Below, piece after piece: positions 52,040-60,630 of a stretch of 64,000 bases of DNA. Made by a program: the position numbers and the translations under genes. Numbering within the stretch: the first letter of the stretch is position 1; every line of letters begins with the position of its first letter. This DNA is from Actinomyces haliotis (GTDB taxonomy: Bacteria > Actinomycetota > Actinomycetes > Actinomycetales > Actinomycetaceae): contig NZ_JACWNA010000001.1 in assembly GCF_015355765.1 (NCBI RefSeq), positions 186,001 through 250,000 on the forward strand. Direction: 5' to 3'. The notes below the pieces were generated by a model. That model had not been told where the DNA came from, did no database searches, and saw only the letters and a program-made list of their open reading frames with translations.

Positions 52040-53301
52040 GCGCGGTCCTCCTCGGCGAGCTCGATGGACGGGTCGACGGCGGCCGCCCGGCGAGCGAGGG
52101 CGGCGACGGCGCGGCGCCAGCCGCCGACCTGCTCCTGGGCGGAGAGCTCGTGGGCGGCGCGGTGGGCGGCCGCCTTCCCGGCGGTGACGACGTCGTCGGT
52201 GAGGGCGTCGATGGAGCGCGCGAGGGACGCGGCGGTGAAGTCGTCGGTGACGAGGCCGAGCTCGTGCTCGCGCACGAGGCGCTCCATCTCCGGGCTCGGC
52301 GAGACGACCGTGGCGAGGCGGGCCTGCACGAAGTCGAACAGCTTGTTCGGCAGGGTGTGCTTGTAGTTGAAGGAGACCGGTGGGATGGAGAAGACGCCGA
52401 CGTCGTATCCGGCGAGGGTGTCGATGAGCTCGGCGTAGGGCACGGGGTCCATGACGCGCACGCGACCGGCGGGCAGGGCGGCGGCCTGCTCGCGGAGCGA
52501 CGCGATGACGGAGGGGTCGTTGCGGGTGAGGTAGAGGTCGAGGGCGGCGTCGCGTGTGGTGAGCCCCATGGCCTCGATCATGATCTCGAGGTGGCGGTCG
52601 GGCAGGGCGGCGCCGGAGTGGACGAGCCGCAGGGGGCGCCCCGGACCGGTGGCGACGGGGGCGGGCTCTGCCTCCCGGTAGGGGGTGGCGTTGGTGACGA
52701 CGCCGGCGTCGATCCCGTACTCCTCGCGGTACGCGTCGGCGAGTCCCTGGGCGACCGTGGTGACGGAGTCGGCGCGGGTGACGTAGGTGCGGCAGAGCCA
52801 GCGGACGTAGGGAGCGACGAAGAGCCGCCAGCGGCGCACGCCCTCCTTCTGACGGGGCGCGTACTCGTGGAGGTCGGAGTGCACACCGCCGAGCGGCTGG
52901 AGCCAGAGGGCGAGGGGCACGGTCTCGGCGTCGTCGGCGAGGACGACGTCGTAGTCACCCGGAGCGAGGTGCTCGCGGGCCCAGGCGACGACCTCCTGGG
53001 CGGCCTGGGCGCGCTCGAAGCGGCGGGCCATGACGAGGGCGCGGTCGAGGCGCCAGGAGACGAGCTCGTCGGGGATCCGGACGTGGTGGGCGACGCCGGC
53101 GGGGGCCTCGCCGTAGCCGCAGGTGGTCAGCTCGTAGTCGGTGGAGAAGAGCCTCACCTGCTTGAGGACTCGCGCGTCGGAGACGATCGGGGAGAAGGAC
53201 AGGATGAGGAGGCGCGGGCGTCGGCGCGCCTCGGGCGTGCGGCTGCCGCGTCCGGCGAGGACCTCGCGACCGACCGAGTGGCTGACCTCGTGGCTCGTCA
53301 T
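52036..53301 (-). CDS. Glycosyltransferase, GT4/GT1-like
   Basis: A 421-residue GT-B protein: RPRLLILSFSPIVSDARVLKQ in the N-domain, GVHSDLHEYAPRQ, a donor domain starting PLRLVHSGAALPDRHLEIMI, and the donor-side motif YKHTLPNKLFDFVQARL, which fits GT4 enzymes with the PNK-type loop. The ATG at 53301 is chosen over a longer open frame because a GGAGG lies upstream and the extension is low-complexity. Third or fourth gene of the reverse operon. Confidence 0.85.
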   Translation of the reverse strand: MTSHEVSHSVGREVLAGRGSRTPEARRRPRLLILSFSPIVSDARVLKQVRLFSTDYELTTCGYGEAPAGVAHHVRIPDELVSWRLDRALVMARRFERAQAAQEVVAWAREHLAPGDYDVVLADDAETVPLALWLQPLGGVHSDLHEYAPRQKEGVRRWRLFVAPYVRWLCRTYVTRADSVTTVAQGLADAYREEYGIDAGVVTNATPYREAEPAPVATGPGRPLRLVHSGAALPDRHLEIMIEAMGLTTRDAALDLYLTRNDPSVIASLREQAAALPAGRVRVMDPVPYAELIDTLAGYDVGVFSIPPVSFNYKHTLPNKLFDFVQARLATVVSPSPEMERLVREHELGLVTDDFTAASLARSIDALTDDVVTAGKAAAHRAAHELSAQEQVGGWRRAVAALARRAAAVDPSIELAEEDRA

Positions 53302-53413
53302 CGCGTGCTGCCTCCCTGTGCTCGTCCCGCTCGCGGCGTGCGCAGGACCGTCTCCGGCGGTCCCCGAGCCGCGTCCACCCATCGTAGTGGGCCCGGAGCG
53401 CCCTCCGGTCACG

Positions 53414-54916
53414 TCACCGCTGGTGACGGCCCAGGACGGCGTCGACGTACGGCGCGGGGACGTCCTCGGGGCGCAGGTGCTCGGCCACCCACGCGGAGGC
53501 CTCGAGCCCGGCGCGCTCGCGCGCGGTCGGCTCGGCGTGGTCGAGGATCCGGCGCGCGGCGGCCTCGCGGTCGGCGACGATCCACGTCTCGGGGTAGATG
53601 GAGCGGGCGCCGCCGGCCCATCGCTCGGCGTCAGGCCAGGCGCGCACGACGGGCACGCAGGCCGCTGCGGCGCCCTCGGCGACGGACTCGTGGGTGCCCT
53701 CGTGCCGTGAGGAGGAGAGGATGAAGCCGGCGCGGCGCAGGAGGTCGGGGACGTCGTCGCGGCGGCCGAGGACCTCGACTGCGTCGCCGAGGTCGGCGAT
53801 CCGCGCCTCGGCCTCGCAGGCGTAGGCCTCGTCGCGGGCGACGCTGTGCGCGGGACGGGGTCCCACGAGGATGAGTCGCCACCCGGGATCCTCCTGCCGC
53901 AGGCTCTCGAGGACGTCGAGGGTGAAGAGGACGTCCTTGACGGGGGTGGCCCAGCCGACCTGGATGAGGGTGCGCTCAGCGCCGGGCTCCTTGGTGGTGG
54001 TGAAGCGCGTGTAGTCGTGGGGGTTGCGGACGGTGCTGACGCGGTGGGCCTGGGCGAGGCGGGGTGTCGCGGCCGCGAGCGCGTCGCGCACGGACGGGGA
54101 GATGAGGAGCATCTCGTCGACGTTGGCGAAGTCCGCGAGGAGCGGGTAGGGGGTCATGCCCTCGTAGCGGTGGAGGCGACACACGAGACGGGTGCTCCCG
54201 AGGTCCATGAGGCTGAGCCAGGCGAAGGGGTAGGCCCCCCACTCGACGAAGAGCGTGTCGGTGCTCTCGAGGTGCCGGGCGAGGTGGTCGGGGACGGCGG
54301 GGCGCTCGCCGGTGAGGGCGAAGCGGGCGCGGGCGCGGACGGCGCGCCGGTGGGCGGGGCGCTGGTCGGGCGGGAGGGCCGCGAGGTCGAGGCGGCTCCA
54401 GCTCAGGGGGCCCGTGGGGGCGCCGGTGGCCTCGACGAGGCGGTCGAGGAAGGTCCACGAGGAGTGGCAGGCGGCGAGGGCCCTCGGGCCTCCGGCGTGC
54501 TCGGCGCGGACGGGGTCCGGGGCGAGGAGGAGGCGACGGCCGGTCTCGGACTCGCGGAAGGGTGCGAGGAAGTCCTCGGGGGCGGCCAGGACGGGTGAGC
54601 TGGCGTAGGAGTGGTGGACGGTCGGGTGGAAGGCGAGCTGGAGGGCCTCGTCGAACCACTCTGTGGTCCAGTCGAGGTCGCCGCGCGCGAGCGCCGCGTC
54701 GGCGCGCTCGAGGATCCGGGTGAGGGTGGCAGCGAGGTCGTCGGGGCGGCGTCCCGCGGTGAGCTCGTCGCGCGCCGTGACGAAGGCGGCGAGGGCCCCG
54801 GCCGCCCCGGGCCGGTCAGCCGTCGGCGCTGCCCAGCCACGCGAGGGCAGCCGCTGGAGGAGCGGCGAGACGGTCTCGACGGCGCGGCGTCGGAGGGGAC
54901 GTGCTGAGGGGCTCAC
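53414..54916 (-). CDS. Glycosyltransferase with C-terminal GT4 domain
   Basis: A 500-residue protein. The N-terminal half is helical and not recognised. The C-terminal half is a GT-B donor domain: ERTLIQVGWATPVKDVLFTLDVL, WRLILVGPRPA, and SSSRHEGTHESVAEGAAAACVPVV carrying the conserved Glu. The GTG at 54916 is a plausible start near the upstream divergent promoter; a longer frame to 55024 would enter the promoter region of the epimerase gene. It is the first gene of the reverse operon and is divergent from the WbpI-like gene. Confidence 0.8.
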   Translation of the reverse strand: MSPSARPLRRRAVETVSPLLQRLPSRGWAAPTADRPGAAGALAAFVTARDELTAGRRPDDLAATLTRILERADAALARGDLDWTTEWFDEALQLAFHPTVHHSYASSPVLAAPEDFLAPFRESETGRRLLLAPDPVRAEHAGGPRALAACHSSWTFLDRLVEATGAPTGPLSWSRLDLAALPPDQRPAHRRAVRARARFALTGERPAVPDHLARHLESTDTLFVEWGAYPFAWLSLMDLGSTRLVCRLHRYEGMTPYPLLADFANVDEMLLISPSVRDALAAATPRLAQAHRVSTVRNPHDYTRFTTTKEPGAERTLIQVGWATPVKDVLFTLDVLESLRQEDPGWRLILVGPRPAHSVARDEAYACEAEARIADLGDAVEVLGRRDDVPDLLRRAGFILSSSRHEGTHESVAEGAAAACVPVVRAWPDAERWAGGARSIYPETWIVADREAAARRILDHAEPTARERAGLEASAWVAEHLRPEDVPAPYVDAVLGRHQR

Positions 54917-55059
54917 GCGGTCACGGTATCGCCCGAGCCGGGGCGGCGTCGGCGCCCGGCGTGGGCTGGCGGCGTCGAGGAACGCGACGGTCGCCCCCGA
55001 GGCGCGGTCTCCGTCTCGTCGCACCCGCGCGAAGCCACCGGTCGCCTAGAGTCCTGCCC

Positions 55060-56148
55060 GTGAAGGTCCTCTCCGTCGTCGGCGCACGCCCGCAGTTCGT
55101 CAAGCTCGCCCCCATCGACCACGCCTTCCGCGCGGCCGGGATCGAGCACGTCATCGTCCACACGGGGCAGCACTACGACCCGATGCTCTCCGACGTCTTC
55201 TTCCGGGACCTGGGGATCTCGGAGCCGGACGTCCACCTCGGCGTCGGCTCCGGCAGCCACGGCCGACAGACGGGTGCGATGCTCGCCGCCATGGACGAGG
55301 TCCTCGAGACCCACCGCCCCGACTGGGTGCTCGTGTACGGGGACACCAACTCGACCCTCGCCGGGGCCCTCGCGGCCGTCAAGCTGCACGTCCCGGTCGC
55401 CCACCTGGAGGCGGGCCTGCGCTCCTTCAACCGGGCGATGCCCGAGGAGGTCAACAGGGTCCTCACCGACCACGCGTCGGACCTCCTCCTCACCCCGACG
55501 GAGGTCGGAGCCGCGCACCTGGCGGACGAGGGCCTGGCCGAGCGCACCGTCGTCGTCGGCGACGTCATGACGGACGTCCTGCTCCAGGTGCGCGACGAGG
55601 TCGCCAGCTCCCCCTCTCCCGTCATGACCGAGCTCGGTCTCCCCGACGGCGGCTACTCGCTCGCGACGATCCACCGCGCGGAGAACACGGACGACCCCGA
55701 GCGCCTGCGCACCGTCCTGGAGTCCCTGGCCGGCGTCGACCACCCGGTCGTCCTGCTCGCGCACCCCCGGCTCGTCGCGAAGTGCGCCGAGCGCGGGATC
55801 CCGCTCGTGGACGCGGGCAGCCTGCGGATCCACCCGCCGCTCGCCTACCCCGAGCTCATCGCCTCGGCCCTGCACGCCCGCGGCGTCGTCACGGACTCGG
55901 GCGGCCTGCAGAAGGAGGCCTTCCTGCTCCGCGTGCCGTGCACGACGGTCCGCCCGCAGACGGAGTGGGTGGAGACGGTGGACCTCGGGTGGAACGTGCT
56001 CGTCGAGCCCGGCCCGGGGCTCGTCGCCGCGGCGTCCCGACCGCGCCCGGCCGAGCCGGACGCCGAGGTGGCCCATCCCTACGGGGACGGGCACGCCGCG
56101 GAGCGCGTCGCCGAGGTGCTGGCGGGCACAGGCGTCTCAGAGCGCTGA
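55060..56148 (+). CDS. wbpI: Non-hydrolysing UDP-GlcNAc-type 2-epimerase (WbpI-like)
   Basis: A 362-residue epimerase: VVGARPQFVKLAP at the start, HTGQHYDPMLSDVFF, VYGDTNSTLAGAL, HLEAGLRSFNRAMPEEVNR, and TDSGGLQKEAF in the UDP-binding region. The GARPQF and VYGDTNSTLAGAL forms match the WbpI group (UDP-GlcNAc3NAcA 2-epimerase) better than E. coli WecB, which has GTRPEA and HGDTTTT. With the neighbouring WbpB/E/D genes the predicted product is UDP-ManNAc3NAcA. The start is GTG at 55060. Plain UDP-GlcNAc 2-epimerase remains possible. Confidence 0.82.
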   Translation: MKVLSVVGARPQFVKLAPIDHAFRAAGIEHVIVHTGQHYDPMLSDVFFRDLGISEPDVHLGVGSGSHGRQTGAMLAAMDEVLETHRPDWVLVYGDTNSTLAGALAAVKLHVPVAHLEAGLRSFNRAMPEEVNRVLTDHASDLLLTPTEVGAAHLADEGLAERTVVVGDVMTDVLLQVRDEVASSPSPVMTELGLPDGGYSLATIHRAENTDDPERLRTVLESLAGVDHPVVLLAHPRLVAKCAERGIPLVDAGSLRIHPPLAYPELIASALHARGVVTDSGGLQKEAFLLRVPCTTVRPQTEWVETVDLGWNVLVEPGPGLVAAASRPRPAEPDAEVAHPYGDGHAAERVAEVLAGTGVSER

Positions 56149-56157
56149 CCCGCGCGG

Positions 56158-56180
56158 CGGCGGGCCCCGAGGACCCGCCG
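56158..56180. terminator. Hairpin after the epimerase gene
   Basis: CGGCGGG (56158-56164) pairs with CCCGCCG (56174-56180) across a 9-nt loop, just after the epimerase stop and before the convergent truncated GT gene. Confidence 0.5.
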
Positions 56181-56220
56181 TGCGCCGTCGTGGCCGGCTC
56201 TCGTCAACGGGACCACCGGC

Positions 56221-56868
56221 TCAGCAGTCGACGTTGTCGGTCCGGACCCGCTCGAGCTCGACGGCTCCCACGGCCTGCGCGTACAGGCTGCTCGTGCCCT
56301 GGGCGAAGGCCGCGTCCTCGACCGTCGGAAGGACCCGCCACGCGCCCACGTGCCAGGCGCGGGTGAGCCGCTCGCGCAGCTCCTCGGTGTCGGCAGCCCT
56401 GATGGCCACCCGCTGCAGGTCCGCGCGCACCCGGCCGGCGCCGGGGCCGGGCTCGTCGGCGCTGCTCCCGCCGTGGGTGGACAGGACGACGCCGCAGCCG
56501 AGGACCGCTCCCGCGAGCGCGGTCATGTGGACGGCGGGGACGACGCCGAGACCGTGGACGACGTCGGGGCTGCCCGCCTGGGCCACGTAGGCCTCCAGGG
56601 CCTGCCGTGTGCGACGGCGCAGGAGAAGTCCGCTGCCTCGACCGCCTCTGGGGCTCGCCGAGCCGGCTCCTCCCTCCTCGACGAGCGTGATGCCGTCGAC
56701 GACACGCATCTCCAACGGAGCCCGGCGCTCGAGCAGACCGCCCGGGGCGAGGGCGATCGCGCCCACGGTGTGCCCTGCGCGTCGCAGGGCGGCCGCGAGC
56801 TCAGGGACGGGACGTGATCCGTCGGTCGGGCTCTCGTCCCACGCGGGGGCGAGGAGGAGGACGTGCAC
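56221..56868 (-). CDS. Truncated GT4 protein (acceptor-binding domain only)
   Basis: A 215-residue protein that begins like the N-domain of a GT-B glycosyltransferase (VHVLLLAPAWDESPTDGS, then VPELAAALRRAGHTVGAIAL and VVHGLGVVPAVHMTALAG). It lacks the entire donor-binding C-domain. The GTG at 56868 has AGGAG six nt upstream, which supports this start over the ATG at 56928. It is the last gene of the reverse operon 62414-56221. It may be a decaying gene or a non-catalytic subunit working with another GT. The frame is intact to a Cys-terminal stop. Confidence 0.65.
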   Translation of the reverse strand: MHVLLLAPAWDESPTDGSRPVPELAAALRRAGHTVGAIALAPGGLLERRAPLEMRVVDGITLVEEGGAGSASPRGGRGSGLLLRRRTRQALEAYVAQAGSPDVVHGLGVVPAVHMTALAGAVLGCGVVLSTHGGSSADEPGPGAGRVRADLQRVAIRAADTEELRERLTRAWHVGAWRVLPTVEDAAFAQGTSSLYAQAVGAVELERVRTDNVDC

Positions 56869-56964
56869 GGCAGCTCCTGTCTCGAGAGGGGCACGACGTC
56901 GTCGTCGCGCTCCCCCATTGTCAGTCATCGGCGTCGCAGACGGGGAGCCCGCGGGCGAGTTGCC

Positions 56965-58353
56965 TTACTCGTCCGGCTCGTCGATCTCGCGCTCGACCTC
57001 GGCCTCGACGGCCTCGGCCGCGAGGGCCTCTGCCTTGTCCGCCGGCGGGTGACGGTCGAAGTAGCGGGCCGCCCGGATCGCCAGGCCGGTGTTGATGAGC
57101 AGCAGCACGGTCATGGCGCCGCCCAGGGCGTAGATGGTCGTGAGAAGCGGCCAGGGGCTCAGCGCCAGGATGGACAGCGGCACGGCGCAGTAGACGCAGG
57201 CGAAGGCGAGCATGACCTGCTGGCGCTCGGCGACGATGAAGGTCGTCGAGATCGGCGAGGTCACGATCGTCATGAACAGCCACGGGGTGAGGGCCCGGGC
57301 GAAGTCCCCGGAGGCGACGTACTGGTCCCCGAACACGAAGGGGAAGACCCACGGGCTCACCAGGTAGATGAGCGCGAAGGGGATGATCCCGGCGAGGAAG
57401 GCCCGCTTGGCGACCCACCTCACGAGCGGCTCCATCTCACCGGGCTTGAGCGTCGTGAGCTTCTGGAAGAAGACCTGGCTGATCGCGCTCTGGATGAGCG
57501 ACATGGGCACCTGGAGCATCGTCCAGGCGAGGTTGAACTGGCCGAGGGACCGCAGCGAGGCCTCGCCGACGAGCAGCGTGATGCCGTTGGTGCGGATGGC
57601 GTCGACGAGCGCGTTGGGGCCGTTGAGCAGCGGCATCTTGCGGTAGCGGTAGGCCATGGAGCGGATCGAGGGGGCGTCGTCGGGCAGGGGCTCGCGCAGC
57701 TCCTTGGCCCGCAGCCCCAGGTTCGCCCAGGCGTAGAGCTGACCAGCGATCATCCCGAGGAAGAGGCCGACGACGTTGGTGAGCCCGACGACGCCGACGG
57801 CGAGCTGGCCGGCGGAGGAGCCGACGGACTGCTGGGCGCGATTGACGGCGATGCGCTTGTAGTCGGACTTCCGGTTGTACCAGTACTGGAGGACGTTGAC
57901 CTCGGCCAGGAGGAACACGGACAGGCCGACGAGGCAGAGGAGGTCCGCGAGGACCCAGTCGTCTCCGTAGTGGGCGGCGACCCACGGGCGGGCGAGCACG
58001 GCGACGAGGCTCGCCAGGGCGGAGACGACGATGATGGACCGGGTCGCGAGGCGCTTGAGGACCCGGGCGTCGGTGTCGGACTCGGGCAGCATCATCGTCA
58101 TGTCGAAGCGCAGCGAGGCGATGGCGACGACGAGGGAGGCGATCGAGGCGAAGACGCCGATGCGGCCGTAGTCGGTGTCGGTGAAGATCCGGCGCAGCGG
58201 GATCGACAGGAGCATCGAGCCGGCCTGGGCGATGACCGTCCCGGACATGAGGGTGAGGGAGTGGCGCAGCACCGGCGAGGACGCCAGCCTGGCGCGCGCC
58301 CAGCCGAGGGGCCCGCGGCGGGGCGTCTCGACCCCGCCCGCGGGTGCCGTCAT
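56965..58353 (-). CDS. Wzx-type polysaccharide flippase
   Basis: A 462-residue protein with about 12-14 transmembrane helices of the MOP/polysaccharide-synthase family. The start is LRHSLTLMSGTVIAQAGSML, followed by the family loop FTDTDYGRIGVFASI. The C-terminal tail is acidic and cytoplasmic (EAEVEREIDEPDE). It would flip a lipid-linked repeat unit, distinct from the ABC exporter at 36371. The ATG overlaps the upstream GT4 stop (ATGA at 58350-58353). Confidence 0.88.
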   Translation of the reverse strand: MTAPAGGVETPRRGPLGWARARLASSPVLRHSLTLMSGTVIAQAGSMLLSIPLRRIFTDTDYGRIGVFASIASLVVAIASLRFDMTMMLPESDTDARVLKRLATRSIIVVSALASLVAVLARPWVAAHYGDDWVLADLLCLVGLSVFLLAEVNVLQYWYNRKSDYKRIAVNRAQQSVGSSAGQLAVGVVGLTNVVGLFLGMIAGQLYAWANLGLRAKELREPLPDDAPSIRSMAYRYRKMPLLNGPNALVDAIRTNGITLLVGEASLRSLGQFNLAWTMLQVPMSLIQSAISQVFFQKLTTLKPGEMEPLVRWVAKRAFLAGIIPFALIYLVSPWVFPFVFGDQYVASGDFARALTPWLFMTIVTSPISTTFIVAERQQVMLAFACVYCAVPLSILALSPWPLLTTIYALGGAMTVLLLINTGLAIRAARYFDRHPPADKAEALAAEAVEAEVEREIDEPDE

Positions 58354-59633
58354 CAGCGGGCCGTCCTGGTCAGGAGGAGCTCGGCGGCGCGGCCGAGGGC
58401 CGTCTGCATCGAGCGGTTCTCGAGGACCCACTGGCGTCGCAGGCTGGCGCGGTCGCGCCGGGCCGTGCCGCCGGCCGTCGCGTCGGCGTCGTCGGCCTCC
58501 CGCTCGGCGAGGGCGGCGAGCACCGCGTCGGCGACGAGCGCCGGGTCGTAGTCGACGGCCCAGCCGAGCCCGGCCGCGGGGACGTCGGTGCGCGCGGGCC
58601 CGGGGCCGGCGTAGACGACGGGCGTGCCGCAGGCGAGGGCCGCGAAGATCTTGGTCGGGTAGGCGAAGTCGTAGCCGAGGCCCGGCTTGATGGAGACGAC
58701 GGAGGCGAGGGCCCCGCGCTGCCAGGCGGCGGCCTCCTCGGGCGGGGCGAGGGGCTCGAAGCGGACGCGGGCGTCGCCGTCGGCCGCGGCCTGGAGCGCC
58801 TCCCAGTCGCTGCCCTGGCCGAGGAAGACGAGCTCGACCTCGGGGCGGGTCTCGTGGACGATCCGGAGCGCCTCGACGAAGACGCGAGCGCCCTGCCACT
58901 CCGAGGCGGTGCCCGCGTAGAGGAGGTACGGCGCCTCGGGCGCGCGCGGCGCCGTCGCCCCGTCCGTCGTGAAGACCTCGGTGTCGATGCCGTTGGGGAC
59001 GACCGTGACCGCGCGGCCCCCGAGCTCGCGCACCCGGTCGGCGACGCCGTGGTTGACGGCGAGGACACGGCTCGCGCCCGACAGCGCGAAGCGCTCGACG
59101 AGGCGGAGCGCGGCGACGACCCAGTCCGGGGCGCCTGTCGACTCGGAGGCGTCGGACCAGACGTCGGCGGCGTAGTAGACGTAGGGGACGCCGCGCAGGG
59201 CCGCGGCGAGGCGGACGACGGCGCCCGTGGTGGGCGGCGGCTCGGCGACGAGGAGGTTGGGGCGCGGCCCGGCGAGCAGGCGCGCTGCGAGCGGCACGTC
59301 GAAGCTCATGTACTGGGCGTAGCCGCGGATGTAGCCGGACTCGTCGCGCAGGGTCCGTGCCGAGCGGACCTCGACGCCCGGGTCCTCGGGCGCGAGGGCA
59401 CCGGGCGGGGTCGAGGTGAGGACGGTGACGCGGGCGTCGCGGTCCGCGAGCGCCCGGGCGAGGCCGCGCAGGCGCAGGGCGGCCGCGGCCGCCTCCGGGG
59501 CGTAGAGGCGCGTCGCGATCGTGACCCGCGGGGCCCGGTCCTCAGGTGCGGCGGTGGGGCGCCGGAGCCCGGCCAGGACGACGCCGGCCCCCGCCGCGGC
59601 GGCGGCGAGGGCCAGTGCGGAGCGGGTCCTCAC
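58353..59633 (-). CDS. Glycosyltransferase family 4 (WbuB-like)
   Basis: A 426-residue GT-B enzyme with an unusual hydrophobic N-terminus (about residues 5-22), perhaps a membrane anchor. The N-domain has VTIATRLYAPEAAAAALRLRGLARAL, and VYYAADVWSDAS as in WbuB-type enzymes. The donor domain has PYLLYAGTASEWQGARVFVEAL, and YPTKIFAALACGTPVVYAG as donor-binding loop. The GTG start overlaps the WbpB stop (GTGA at 59630-59633). Transfer of the diacetamido-uronic acid made by the same operon is a reasonable guess. Confidence 0.87.
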   Translation of the reverse strand: MRTRSALALAAAAAGAGVVLAGLRRPTAAPEDRAPRVTIATRLYAPEAAAAALRLRGLARALADRDARVTVLTSTPPGALAPEDPGVEVRSARTLRDESGYIRGYAQYMSFDVPLAARLLAGPRPNLLVAEPPPTTGAVVRLAAALRGVPYVYYAADVWSDASESTGAPDWVVAALRLVERFALSGASRVLAVNHGVADRVRELGGRAVTVVPNGIDTEVFTTDGATAPRAPEAPYLLYAGTASEWQGARVFVEALRIVHETRPEVELVFLGQGSDWEALQAAADGDARVRFEPLAPPEEAAAWQRGALASVVSIKPGLGYDFAYPTKIFAALACGTPVVYAGPGPARTDVPAAGLGWAVDYDPALVADAVLAALAEREADDADATAGGTARRDRASLRRQWVLENRSMQTALGRAAELLLTRTAR

Positions 59634-60628
59634 AGCTCGACGGTCCTGTTCTCCGCGGCGGAGGTGAGGACGGCGTCGATGACCTCGAGGGTGCCCACGC
59701 CCTCGGCCATGGTGACGATCCCGGAGGCGTCGCCGCCCACGGCGTCGCGGAAGTGCTCCTGCTCGAGGGCGAGGGGCTCGCGCTTCTCGATCGCGAGGCG
59801 GGTGACGTCGCCCTCCGTGACGCCGCGGAAGTTGGCGACCTGGTCCCAGGTGTTCTCGATGGTGCCGTTGGCGTAGAAGGTCAGGTCCCCGGTCAGCGTG
59901 TCAGCGACGAAGGAGCCCTTCTCGCCCGTGACGATCGTGACCCTCTCCTTGAAGGGGGTGAGCCAGTTGATGACGTGGGAGACGATGACGCCGTTGGTGA
60001 GGCGCCCGGAGGCGACCACCATGTCCTCGTTCTCGCGGCCGGACCGGTGGGCGACCTGCGCGCTGACGTTGGCGTAGGGGGCGTCGGCGACCCAGGCGGT
60101 GAGGTCGATGTCGTGCGTGGCGAGGTCCTTGACGACGCCGACGTCGCTGATGCGGGCCGGGAAGGGGCCCTGCCGGCGGGTGAGGACCTGGTAGACCTGC
60201 CCGAGCTCGCCGGCGTCGAGGCGCTCGCGCAGGGCGCGCAGGGCCGGGTTGCAGCGCTCGACGTAGCCGACGGCGCCGACGAGGCCCTTGTCCGCGAAGG
60301 CCTCGGCGACGCGGCGCCCGGCCTCGGTGGTGTGGGCGATGGGCTTCTCGACCATCGTGTGGACGCCGGCCTCGGCCAGGGCGAGGGCGACCTCCTCGTG
60401 GTAGACGGTCGGGACGGCGACCATGGCGGCGTCCAGGCCGGCGTCGATGAGGGCGTGCACGTCGGGCAGGAGCTCGAGGTCCCCGGCGACGCCGAACTTG
60501 TCGCCCGCCGGGTCCGCGACGGCGACGAGGTCCATGCCCTCGGTGGCGCGGATGACGCGGGCGTGGTGGCGCCCCATGGAGCCGAGGCCGATGAGGCCGA
60601 CGCGCAGGTTCTTGCCGCTCTCGCTCAT
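59630..60628 (-). CDS. wbpB: UDP-N-acetyl-glucosaminuronate 3-dehydrogenase (WbpB/WlbA-like)
   Basis: A 332-residue Gfo/Idh/MocA oxidoreductase: dinucleotide motif GLGSMG (14-19), the EKPIAH motif with catalytic-region Lys95, and DLATHDIDL as in WbpB/WlbA. It oxidises the 3-OH of UDP-GlcNAcA to a ketone, which WbpE then aminates. The ATG at 60628 is 2 nt after the aminotransferase stop, so they are coupled. A scyllo-inositol-type dehydrogenase is less likely given the neighbours. Confidence 0.87.
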   Translation of the reverse strand: MSESGKNLRVGLIGLGSMGRHHARVIRATEGMDLVAVADPAGDKFGVAGDLELLPDVHALIDAGLDAAMVAVPTVYHEEVALALAEAGVHTMVEKPIAHTTEAGRRVAEAFADKGLVGAVGYVERCNPALRALRERLDAGELGQVYQVLTRRQGPFPARISDVGVVKDLATHDIDLTAWVADAPYANVSAQVAHRSGRENEDMVVASGRLTNGVIVSHVINWLTPFKERVTIVTGEKGSFVADTLTGDLTFYANGTIENTWDQVANFRGVTEGDVTRLAIEKREPLALEQEHFRDAVGGDASGIVTMAEGVGTLEVIDAVLTSAAENRTVEL

Positions 60629-60630
60629 GC

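Noticed and set aside
55060-56148. Assignment of the epimerase as E. coli-type WecB
   Set aside because: Key segments GARPQF and VYGDTNSTLAGAL fit the WbpI group better, and wbpB/E/D homologues are adjacent. The alternative is noted in the entry.
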